Origin: a virus
Direction: 5' to 3' (one strand)
Virus record (IMG/VR): IMGVR_UViG_3300023112_000068
Location: 1 to 30,950 of that record
Length of the DNA stretch: 30,950 nucleotides
Shown here in pieces: positions 14,224 to 21,556 of this stretch (its first letter is position 1; every line of letters begins with the position of its first letter). The notes under the pieces are model-generated. The model was not told the DNA's origin. It made no database searches and saw nothing but the letters and a program-made list of their open reading frames with translations. The position numbers were made by a program, and so were the translations under genes.

Positions 14224-15093
14224 TCAGGACGACGAATTTTTCGTCCCGCTGGTTTTGTTTTGTTCTTTTGTTTGAATGTGCGGGCTTGCCTCTATCACAT
14301 AGCCCATGTCGTAATCCCAATCATTTGAATATATCACATATTCTACATTGAGACCCTCTTGTGTCTTTAATTTTATTGAATTTTTTATTTTTTGAAAAAG
14401 TTTATTATCCGACCTCAACTTGTTTTCGTTTATACTATAAATATAACATTTATGACGCGGGTTGTCAAGGGAAAAAAACATTTTTTCTTTATTTTTCTCA
14501 ATATCAAACATTCCGATTGTCACCAAACGATGAGTGTCTTTAAGTTTGGAAATTTTACCAAATGCTGGATCGGTATTGTGGAATACATTTATCATGTGCA
14601 GGGCGGATACCAGTATTTCATTGAGTTTATCGTAATATCCGATCACTGGTGCACCATCTGCAATAGAATCTAGAGACTCGTTTGAAACGATATACATCTT
14701 TTCAAATACGGCAGACCTTGAATATTCCTGCATCACACCGAAGACGGCACGATCTTGTAGAGATTGGGTAGGGTTCAGCAACTCCTCTTCTGGTTTTATA
14801 TATAAAATCGATATTGGCAGTTTCTTGATGCTTTCTAGAATTCTCAAAGAGGCACAAGAGATCTTTCCGCCGCCGCCGACGATAAACAGTGTTTTTCCAG
14901 ATGTTCCTTTAAAAAACGATTTCAATTTTGGAAACCTATATTGCTCATATTCCTCTGCTTGTTCAAACTTAGGTATATTATAGCACCTATCGCCGGAGAT
15001 GTCAACATCTATTTTAAAAATTTTATATTGTGGATGCTGTGAAAAAACATCGGCGATTTTGCAGCCAGCATTGCCAAGACCTATAATATTCAT
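14224..15093 (-). CDS. FtsZ/tubulin-like GTPase-fold protein
   Basis: 289 residues, ATG at 15093 directly after the polymerase stop, with GGAG. Elements occur in the FtsZ/tubulin order. IGLGNAGCKIAD (4-15) matches the first glycine loop (FtsZ GVGGAGxNA). TLFIVGGGGKISCAS (68-82) sits where the tubulin signature GGGTGTG lies, but is degenerate. ILYIKPEEELL...A..G matches VTKPF.FEG.... MYIVSNESLDSI matches LIVIPNDKLL, and YYDKLNEILVSALHMI the next helix. INVFHNTDPAF...LVTIGMFD resembles the T7-loop strand region. The C-terminal part (200-289) is unlike FtsZ. It could be a phage cytoskeletal filament of the PhuZ/TubZ kind, or a non-hydrolysing relative. A Rossmann enzyme is the main alternative. 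Confidence 0.6.
   Translation of the reverse strand: MNIIGLGNAGCKIADVFSQHPQYKIFKIDVDISGDRCYNIPKFEQAEEYEQYRFPKLKSFFKGTSGKTLFIVGGGGKISCASLRILESIKKLPISILYIKPEEELLNPTQSLQDRAVFGVMQEYSRSAVFEKMYIVSNESLDSIADGAPVIGYYDKLNEILVSALHMINVFHNTDPAFGKISKLKDTHRLVTIGMFDIEKNKEKMFFSLDNPRHKCYIYSINENKLRSDNKLFQKIKNSIKLKTQEGLNVEYVIYSNDWDYDMGYVIEASPHIQTKEQNKTSGTKNSSS
14440..14468 (-). promoter_or_regulatory. Sigma70-type promoter, internal, proximal to SSB gene
   Basis: Minus strand: -35 TTGACA (14463-14468), 17-bp spacer, extended -10 TGT-TATATT (14440-14445). It lies inside the FtsZ-like gene, about 250 nt before the SSB start. Confidence 0.75.
14977..15005 (-). promoter_or_regulatory. Sigma70-type promoter, internal, distal to SSB gene
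   Basis: Minus strand: perfect -35 TTGACA (15000-15005), 17-bp spacer, extended perfect -10 TGC-TATAAT (14977-14982). It lies about 90 nt into the FtsZ-like gene, past its first glycine loop, so it cannot express the full protein and most likely feeds the SSB gene. Confidence 0.8.
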
Positions 15094-16278
15094 TTAAATC
15101 TCCAATCTCTTAAGATTGCCGAAATCTTTACCGACACTAACATTAACTAAAAATTTTCCCAATTCAGTGCTGGAGAAAATATCTATTATTTCTGGCAAGA
15201 GTTCTTTGTCTTCGAGCGAAAAGTCCAATACAACAGAATCATGGATCGGGAAAGCAACATACGATTTACAACCTTTTATATAATTAGACACCTTTATCAT
15301 TTGTCTCAGAACATTTTCCGCACAGGTGGACTGAATGATGTAGTTTAAGGCTGTTCGCTCTTCCGAGGGGATGATCTTGTTCCAAAAGGTCGTCACTTGG
15401 CCCTGAGTGAAGTGCTTTTGTACCACGGATTCTCTATCATAGGCGGATTCGCACTTGTTATCGATACTCTCCGGATTATAGAGCCAAGCAAAGATTCTTT
15501 TTTTCGCCTCGGATCGAGAAAGCTTTCCGTCGAAGACATTCTTAATATTCCAATTGTGGAGGTCTTCTTGCGGTTGTGCCTTACCTTGAAGCGACAGGAG
15601 AGTTCTCAGCTCTGCTGCATTAAAGTCTAGTTCTATAAAATAGTCGTTCTTTGGCTCGATTGCACACCTAAGTTCCCTGTCGAGAGTTAAAATTGGAAAA
15701 CTATTCTTAAAAGTTGTCAACCTTCCAGTCTTGGTTCCGCGCATGTTGAAACGACAATGGCTATCCATGTTACTCAACTTGTGTATAAATTTTCTATGCT
15801 TTGCCTTATAGAGTGAGAGATTTTTTCTGTTTATATTTAATCTTTGATACTTGATTCTTTCCAGCTCTCTTGTTAATCCAAGCAAATAATCATAGTTGTC
15901 TGGTTTTTCGTGGTTCTCAAAGATGTGTCTGCAAATTAAATCCTTCACATAACATAATTCCAAAAGAAACTTTTCAGGAACTAAATCGTAAAAACAGTTC
16001 TCATTTAGCGATACACGGGCGGTAGTAAATGACTTTAAGTAAGCTTCAAACTTCTTTTTTACACCGCACCAGCGGTCTCTCAGTGGCTCAGGGCACACTT
16101 CCTCAAGAGACTTTCCGTCGCAATACAAGCTGGCATACTGAATATTGTGATTTTCTAAGAAAGAAGAGTAAGACCAAGTGTGAGATAGGTTCTCTGGGAG
16201 AGTCTCGTTGAAAGACAGTTCACCATCGAGATAAATTCCCACACACTCCTTCTTGTCATCCAAGGTTTGAAATAGCAA
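15094..16278 (-). CDS. Family A DNA polymerase, polymerase domain only
   Basis: 394 residues from TTG 16278 with GAGGAA upstream; an own promoter lies 40-70 nt before. Motif A LDFNAAELRTLL (217-228, D218), motif B R255-xxx-K259-xxx-F263-xxx-Y267 (SRSEAKKRIFAWLY) and motif C FPIHDSVVLDF (343-353, H346 D347). The RGTKTGRLTT segment (180-189) is the usual T/RTGR substrate loop. The residue equivalent to E. coli F762 is phenylalanine. Motif C has HDS in place of the common HDE. There is no 3'-5' exonuclease domain: only about 170 residues precede the palm, against over 400 in Pol I, so proofreading must come from another gene not in this window. Presumably the replicative polymerase. Confidence 0.92.
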   Translation of the reverse strand: MLFQTLDDKKECVGIYLDGELSFNETLPENLSHTWSYSSFLENHNIQYASLYCDGKSLEEVCPEPLRDRWCGVKKKFEAYLKSFTTARVSLNENCFYDLVPEKFLLELCYVKDLICRHIFENHEKPDNYDYLLGLTRELERIKYQRLNINRKNLSLYKAKHRKFIHKLSNMDSHCRFNMRGTKTGRLTTFKNSFPILTLDRELRCAIEPKNDYFIELDFNAAELRTLLSLQGKAQPQEDLHNWNIKNVFDGKLSRSEAKKRIFAWLYNPESIDNKCESAYDRESVVQKHFTQGQVTTFWNKIIPSEERTALNYIIQSTCAENVLRQMIKVSNYIKGCKSYVAFPIHDSVVLDFSLEDKELLPEIIDIFSSTELGKFLVNVSVGKDFGNLKRLEI

Positions 16279-16285
16279 TAATTCC

Positions 16286-17533
16286 TCAATATATTTCGTT
16301 AATTGATTTCTTTATAATCATTATAACACGCTCAGAGAAATTGTCAAGTGAAATGTTTTCCCCATTGGCATAATAATTTTTAATATTTTCAAAAACAGTA
16401 GATCCTTCGTGGATAAACGGCATTCTAAATTTCTTGTCTATGTACTCAATTTTTCCGCGCGCCATTTCATTGGCATTAAAAATTATTTTTTCTATTTCAG
16501 AATCCGTATATTGATTTCCAGATTCATAATTTCTTAGTTTGATATATTTGCTGGTCCAGTAATTCATCTTCAAAGTTTTCTTAAGCATGTCCTCTTTTAT
16601 TACCTGTGTCCTCGCTTTCGCACAGCGACCATCCATATAAAAATCTTTTTTTGCAACCAACGAGTTGTATCCCACAACGACCGTAGAGATAAGGTAATCC
16701 ATATCCTGAGTTGCAACTTTTGCAAAGTTTTGATTAAGAAAACTTGCTGCCAAATCCGCCGAGTCGTATCCTGGCGATATCTTTTCCGCATTCGCTGGAG
16801 ATGACAAGTCAAAATTTAATCTCCACGGAATGTTTTTGTCGATAAGGAACCCTGAGTTAATTGCCGCCTGCTTGTAGAATGCAAAATTCTTGCTCTTAAT
16901 GAACTCATCTTTGTCTTTATTGGATGCCGGGTTCAGGTCTGCGATTTCCAAACTCAAAGCAGATCCCAAGGAAGAGTTCTCTCTTGATAGGTGATATGAG
17001 GTCTTTGTTAAAAAGGGAATATTTATATTTTCAATTATATGTTTAAAAAACATCCTAGAGTAATCTTTTATATTCCTAATTTCTGACTCTTTCTGAGTGT
17101 CGAATAGAAGTTTATTGAACTGAGAAATCATATCCGTCAAAAACTGATTATAGTTTACAGTTGCATCGATAAACCCGCGATATAAAATTGGTGTTTGTAA
17201 ATACCCATCTTCAGCGAGCCTGCCCGTTTTTGCTGGAATCCTGAACCTTTCCTGAAAGTTCAGAAATGATGCTGCAACTTCTGGGAAAGAATAAATAGTC
17301 TCGCCTTGATTCGGTATTGTCACCAATATTTCGTTGATTGGCTCGATGACCGACAGAGTTTTATCAACCTTTCCGTAAAGAAGGTTCTCAAGGTTCCAAT
17401 AATTTTTAATTCCGACTGGATCTCTAAATGTGGGGTTCCCTTGGGGAGAGAATGCAAAAAAATCATAAAAGATCCTTTCCACAAAAATTGAACTGAGAGG
17501 TGAATTATTGTCGGTAACGAACTTGCGTGTCAT
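16286..17533 (-). CDS. Hypothetical protein, probably virion-associated
   Basis: 415 residues. The start is set at ATG 17533, which overlaps the upstream stop as ATGA and has AGGAGAAGA before it; longer in-frame extensions run antiparallel to nothing and merely overlap the upstream gene. The sequence is rich in aromatic and asparagine residues (VERIFYDFFAFSPQGN; NFNFLTDMISQFNKLLF-like helices) with no catalytic motif or membrane segment I recognise. Coupling to the large hub candidate and its place at the end of the tail/baseplate block make a baseplate or tail accessory role likely. I do not recognise the family. Confidence 0.65.
   Translation of the reverse strand: MTRKFVTDNNSPLSSIFVERIFYDFFAFSPQGNPTFRDPVGIKNYWNLENLLYGKVDKTLSVIEPINEILVTIPNQGETIYSFPEVAASFLNFQERFRIPAKTGRLAEDGYLQTPILYRGFIDATVNYNQFLTDMISQFNKLLFDTQKESEIRNIKDYSRMFFKHIIENINIPFLTKTSYHLSRENSSLGSALSLEIADLNPASNKDKDEFIKSKNFAFYKQAAINSGFLIDKNIPWRLNFDLSSPANAEKISPGYDSADLAASFLNQNFAKVATQDMDYLISTVVVGYNSLVAKKDFYMDGRCAKARTQVIKEDMLKKTLKMNYWTSKYIKLRNYESGNQYTDSEIEKIIFNANEMARGKIEYIDKKFRMPFIHEGSTVFENIKNYYANGENISLDNFSERVIMIIKKSINEIY
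16320..16347 (-). promoter_or_regulatory. Sigma70-type promoter for DNA polymerase
   Basis: Minus strand: -35 TTGACA (16342-16347), 16-bp spacer, extended -10 TGT-TATAAT (16320-16325). It lies in the last codons of the preceding virion gene, marking the switch from the structural to the replication block. Confidence 0.82.
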
Positions 17534-20500
17534 TTCTTCTTCTCCTGCCTCTTGGGTTTCGTCTGCGAGCCACCGAACACGACTTCGCCGTCGCCGGAAG
17601 AGTTCCAAACAGCATCTATTGAAGTCTCGAAAGAGTTGTTTGCTATTGTGTTGCTCACCTTTGTCACGAAGTGGTATCCTCCAAGCCCCATTACATTTGA
17701 AATGGAATTTCTGTCCCAAGGGTTACCCATTGACCCAAGGACACGAGGATCGATGTATAGATAACTCCCAGGCCGGAAGAGGTTGTTTCCAAACATTTGG
17801 ATATTGACATTAAAAACATTTTTCAGTAAAGCATAAGGGTCGTTTTCCTCGATTGTCAACCTCTGTTCTCTGGCATATTCTAAGTCTACTTTTTCAAAAG
17901 AAATATTTTTGACCAGAGATGTCGTGGTTCCCAGAACAAAGTGGAATATTCCACTTTGTTCGTTTTCTCTTCTTTTCTTTGAATAAGAATTCGGGCCCGT
18001 ATTGGTAATCAAAAATTCGCCTGGTGTTGGAGAGTCGGAATATAAAACAAGATATTCGTAATTCGCACCCTGTACAAATAATCTGGTGTCATCCTTATTC
18101 TCTAAATCATACTCCTTTTCGGAGGTGGGAAGTAGTGGATTCTTGAGACTGTGATATCCGAGCCGAAAGGTTCTCGTATTTCCGTCTTTTAAGGAGATAT
18201 ATTTGTCGGCATTGTTAATAACAACTTGTGTCAGCAAATCTTTTATAAACATCGCAATAGGCTTCGAACTAATCTGAGTGCTCCCTATTGTGTCATACAG
18301 AAACTGTGTAAATAATGCCATATCAATTGGCAAGTCGGCTATATTGTAAGATTTTCCACCCACCTTAAATTCTGAACATATCAGCTTCATATCTTCCAGG
18401 ATATCCTTGGGGGTTCCCATAAATTCTGCAGAGCCGTTGGATCGTAAAGCATACGACATTGCAGCTTGGACAATATCTCCAAAAAAAGTATATAAAATAC
18501 GGTGGGGACGAGTTGTGCTTTCGTCAAGGGTTTCACGATCGGTGATATTTTTTATTAAAGCAATATCTGCTGGGTTTGGGTTGGATAGCGCGGCATTGTG
18601 TGCGGAGAGAGTCTCCCTTAGACCATCGCGAGCCAAGCCCCTGGGAAGGTCTAATTTCAAGATTTCGATGGCATTTTCGGCTTCCGACTGTCCCAGTACG
18701 GATATAAGCACACCCCTTGTGCTTATATCCCTCCAATAAACAGATCTATTTTCCAAAAGCATCTCCACCAATCTTTTGACCGCACGATTCCTTGCAGCTG
18801 CCTCTGTTTGTGCCTTCTTTTTTATAAGTCTTTCTCTTTCTGCAGACTTTCCCTCTTCACTTCCCAATGCTGCGATGGCGGTTTTTGTGGACAATATATT
18901 GGTCATCTCCGTTTTCGTTGGTGCCAAGATGTTAATGAGTTTATTCTTTGCTGCAGTTTCGGCTCTGGCTCTGTAATTGATTGTAATACTGGCTGCTCCG
19001 TTAGCATTGCCGTCGAATGTCAAGCTGTAATCCTGCATTGTCAAATGTAAATCGATGTTTCCCGCAGTGATAGCCGAAGCTTCTGCATCGCTCATAGATT
19101 CCGGACGTTGCCAGCCAGCTTGAATTCGGATATCACTATTAAATTTATCTCCCAAATTTTCCTTAGCTCCGGACTGCTCTGATTCGAGGGGCACCACCAA
19201 ATCAATATAGCGGTAAGGCTGACCGTCGCTTTTTCCGCGAAGGGCGGTAAACTGAGAAAAGTCCTGAAAATATAGTTCCAAAACTGCTTCTATGTCCTTG
19301 TCTACCGAAAATGGATCAGCTCCAGTATAACTCCAGCTAAAACTTTTTATTCCGAAGCCTCGCTTTGTTACTGGGAATTCTAGTGATTCATTTGGTTTCC
19401 TTTTTGCGAAACCTGGATCATAATTAAACATACCCAGGTCATTGTGGGTAGGAAATTTAATTTCTACTTCGCCCGCTTTTTCCATATTTTCATCATATTT
19501 TGTTTTGAAAATCCTTATCTTTGGCTGTAGTTTTGATAGTGCTCCGGTCTTCATGTTGAATATTTTCTTCCCAGAAGAAGCACCCGTCAATGACGATATC
19601 GTATTGAGATGGCTGTTTCTTAGCCTCACTATTCTGTTTTGAGTTATTCCCACTATTGGAGTCGATAATCTTTTCGGAGGAGATGATGCTGAAGTTGACT
19701 TAAAATATCTTAATTGTGAATAAGCAGATAGCTCGTCCATGTTTTGAATTAAATATCTTTGGGCAATAAATCTCGAATCCACAATTGATTGGCGAGTGGC
19801 ATCTATTTCGCTGGTTCTGGACCTTATAAGCTCCTCAACCTCTTCTTTGGCCAGGTCTCTGCCGAGTTCATCTTCTTGTTCGATTATGTCTTCCAGCAGT
19901 CCCAGCCTTGCTGCGAATAGATCTTCTGAAGATAGATCTTTATCCGAGTTTTTTGCAACCTCTTCTACCAGCTTAGATTCATCAACATATTCTCGCAAGA
20001 AAATTAAAAAGTAATAAAGATATACCCCCTCCTTCATCATTGCTTCGCGAAGATGTGTATTGAAGGTATAGGGGTTGGCAAATGTGAGATCCCTTTCGGC
20101 AATCATTTCTTTCATTTTCATGCGCTGGCGGTCTGTAATCGAGTCAAGCAATCGCTTGATATCGGTGTGCTTCGTCAAGTCGGGTGCCGACATTTGGCCG
20201 AATTCTTTTCCCAGTGGCTCTGCCGATGATGGATCTATTTTGATTAATAAATTTGAGATAAACCTTGCATCATAAACACCGCTTTTCAGATTAAATAGAA
20301 CATCTCCATCATATGGATCTGGGGCTATCCCTGTGCCGAGGAGTTGGGTGTCGAATTTTGGAAAAACACTCTCGACCAAAGTTGCCTGTTCAAAATATTT
20401 TGACGAAGTATACACTTGGTAAAGGTTAGAGGTACGGTCGTAGGAGGGCTTTTCTTCACCAGTGATTTTTGAAAGGGTCGCCCGGAGGCTGTAATTTAAT

Positions 20501-20544
20501 GAAAGAAATATTAATTCAAAGGCTTTGGCAGTTAAAGAACTCAT
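17530..20544 (-). CDS. Large baseplate/tail structural protein, hub candidate
   Basis: 1004 residues, ATG with strong Shine-Dalgarno TAGGAGG. Early part is helical and charged (a glutamate/arginine-rich coiled-coil-like stretch around residues 215-265). The middle has beta-rich segments (KRGFGIKSFSWSYTGADPF) and long helical ETAAKNKLINILAPTK and KSAERERLIKKKAQTEAAARNRAV. The C-terminal 120 residues contain LFRPGSYLYIDP and GLGGYHFVTKVSNTIANN followed by SFETSIDAVW, the pattern typical of gpD/gp27-type hub proteins near their end (position of the YhVxxVxHxI...fxTxIea motif). Its place after tape measure and LysM protein agrees. The specific call as hub is inference; structural protein is safer. 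Confidence 0.6.
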   Translation of the reverse strand: MSSLTAKAFELIFLSLNYSLRATLSKITGEEKPSYDRTSNLYQVYTSSKYFEQATLVESVFPKFDTQLLGTGIAPDPYDGDVLFNLKSGVYDARFISNLLIKIDPSSAEPLGKEFGQMSAPDLTKHTDIKRLLDSITDRQRMKMKEMIAERDLTFANPYTFNTHLREAMMKEGVYLYYFLIFLREYVDESKLVEEVAKNSDKDLSSEDLFAARLGLLEDIIEQEDELGRDLAKEEVEELIRSRTSEIDATRQSIVDSRFIAQRYLIQNMDELSAYSQLRYFKSTSASSPPKRLSTPIVGITQNRIVRLRNSHLNTISSLTGASSGKKIFNMKTGALSKLQPKIRIFKTKYDENMEKAGEVEIKFPTHNDLGMFNYDPGFAKRKPNESLEFPVTKRGFGIKSFSWSYTGADPFSVDKDIEAVLELYFQDFSQFTALRGKSDGQPYRYIDLVVPLESEQSGAKENLGDKFNSDIRIQAGWQRPESMSDAEASAITAGNIDLHLTMQDYSLTFDGNANGAASITINYRARAETAAKNKLINILAPTKTEMTNILSTKTAIAALGSEEGKSAERERLIKKKAQTEAAARNRAVKRLVEMLLENRSVYWRDISTRGVLISVLGQSEAENAIEILKLDLPRGLARDGLRETLSAHNAALSNPNPADIALIKNITDRETLDESTTRPHRILYTFFGDIVQAAMSYALRSNGSAEFMGTPKDILEDMKLICSEFKVGGKSYNIADLPIDMALFTQFLYDTIGSTQISSKPIAMFIKDLLTQVVINNADKYISLKDGNTRTFRLGYHSLKNPLLPTSEKEYDLENKDDTRLFVQGANYEYLVLYSDSPTPGEFLITNTGPNSYSKKRRENEQSGIFHFVLGTTTSLVKNISFEKVDLEYAREQRLTIEENDPYALLKNVFNVNIQMFGNNLFRPGSYLYIDPRVLGSMGNPWDRNSISNVMGLGGYHFVTKVSNTIANNSFETSIDAVWNSSGDGEVVFGGSQTKPKRQEKKK

Positions 20545-20552
20545 TTGTCCTC

Positions 20553-20894
20553 CTATAGACCGAAGCTTCGCAGAGCTTCTTCCAAAGAAAGCGGAACATA
20601 ATATGCATCCCCAACCTTAAAGTGATGATCTGTTGGCTTCTTATTAAATTGAGCAACGATCCACCAGTATCTGGAATCCCCATACATCTCGTATGCTATC
20701 TTATAAAGTCTATCGCCAACTTTCCAAGTTCTGGTGTCGTATGCCATAGCTGATAATTCTGAGGTTTCTGGGAAAAACAATTCTGGAGTTTCATATTGGC
20801 GAACTCCGTTTATTCCTCTTTCTTTGAAGATTTCGTCGTATATTTCTTGTTGATTAATCACTATGTCTCTATTCGAATATCTTGTTAATGGCAT
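20553..20894 (-). CDS. Baseplate protein with LysM-like domain (T4 gp53 / P2 gpX type)
   Basis: 113 residues, ATG overlapping the previous stop as TAATG. The C-terminal half WKVGDRLYKIAYEMYGDSRYWWIVAQFN followed by FKVGDAYYVPL fits the LysM fold used by contractile-tail baseplate proteins: GDxLxxIAxxxYGDxxxWWxIAxxN and a closing GxxLxVP. In T4, gp53 with this domain binds the hub/wedge junction; in P2-like tails gpX plays an equivalent role. The N-terminal half (RYSNRDIVINQQEIYDEIFK) is specific to the phage type. It sits between a baseplate candidate and the hub candidate. Confidence 0.82.
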   Translation of the reverse strand: MPLTRYSNRDIVINQQEIYDEIFKERGINGVRQYETPELFFPETSELSAMAYDTRTWKVGDRLYKIAYEMYGDSRYWWIVAQFNKKPTDHHFKVGDAYYVPLSLEEALRSFGL

Positions 20895-21544
20895 TATGTG
20901 TTACTCTCCAGGTTTTTCTCCAAAGATGCGGATGTTTGTTGATCTTCGCTTGCGGGCGGCGGGTCTTCCTCGACCACCGTACTGTTAGCACTGAAGGTGA
21001 TTTGGTTGGGATCGAACTTCTTGTAAAATTTTTCGGTTCGGTTTATGATTGTGGCAGACAAAGAGATGTTTATCCTCTTTGGCAAAATTAGGCGGTCACC
21101 ATCGGATGTCGTTATATTTCTGGCCCTATCGCCATAATTGACCTCTATTGATGATGGGGCACATAGTATGGGGGTTTTCGTGTCATAATCTTCTACAATC
21201 AAATTTCTATATCTTATTTCCAAGAGGGGTGCTTCCAAGATTCTTCCAGCAGAACTATATAGGGGTCTAATGAATTTACCTAATGCTAAAATTGCTTTGA
21301 GCTGTTGTTTGTAAAAATCGTTTTCCTCATCTGGCTTCACTGGCCAGCTTAAAGAAATAGTTTCGCCAGTTGATTGGTAGGTCTGAATTGCATCTTGCCT
21401 TCCGTAAACATTTACAGAGTCCCACTGTGCGGAGTAACTTCTATTGAAGGAATCAATTCCCTCCGAAAATCTCAAGTATTTTTCCGTTGCGACCATTTTA
21501 ATGATTAAGTCGTTCTTGTATTTTTCAAAAATATCTGTTGCCAT
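20894..21544 (-). CDS. Putative baseplate/tail-tube-associated protein
   Basis: 216 residues, ATG at 21544. The centre has SYSAQWDSVNVYGRQDAI followed by QTYQSTGETISLSWPV, a motif (W..V.VYGR.D.I..Y..T.R.IS..F.V) I associate with tail or baseplate proteins lying between tape measure and LysM protein in contractile phages. This is followed by beta-rich segments (ILEAPLLEIRYRNLIVEDY; PKRINISLSATIINRT). The C-terminus is low-complexity, acidic and proline/serine-rich. A role such as tube initiation or hub connection is plausible from order, but not demonstrated. Confidence 0.6.
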   Translation of the reverse strand: MATDIFEKYKNDLIIKMVATEKYLRFSEGIDSFNRSYSAQWDSVNVYGRQDAIQTYQSTGETISLSWPVKPDEENDFYKQQLKAILALGKFIRPLYSSAGRILEAPLLEIRYRNLIVEDYDTKTPILCAPSSIEVNYGDRARNITTSDGDRLILPKRINISLSATIINRTEKFYKKFDPNQITFSANSTVVEEDPPPASEDQQTSASLEKNLESNT

Positions 21545-21556
21545 ACTTGTTAATTC

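Noticed and set aside
14183-14320. N-terminal extension of the SSB to 14320
   Set aside because: The extension overlaps the FtsZ-like gene, looks like random sequence, and the ATG at 14182 has an excellent ribosome site.
17534-17719. N-terminal extension of the 415-residue gene to 17719
   Set aside because: It is an out-of-frame reading of the hub gene's end; ATG 17533 with ATGA overlap and AGGAG is clearly better.
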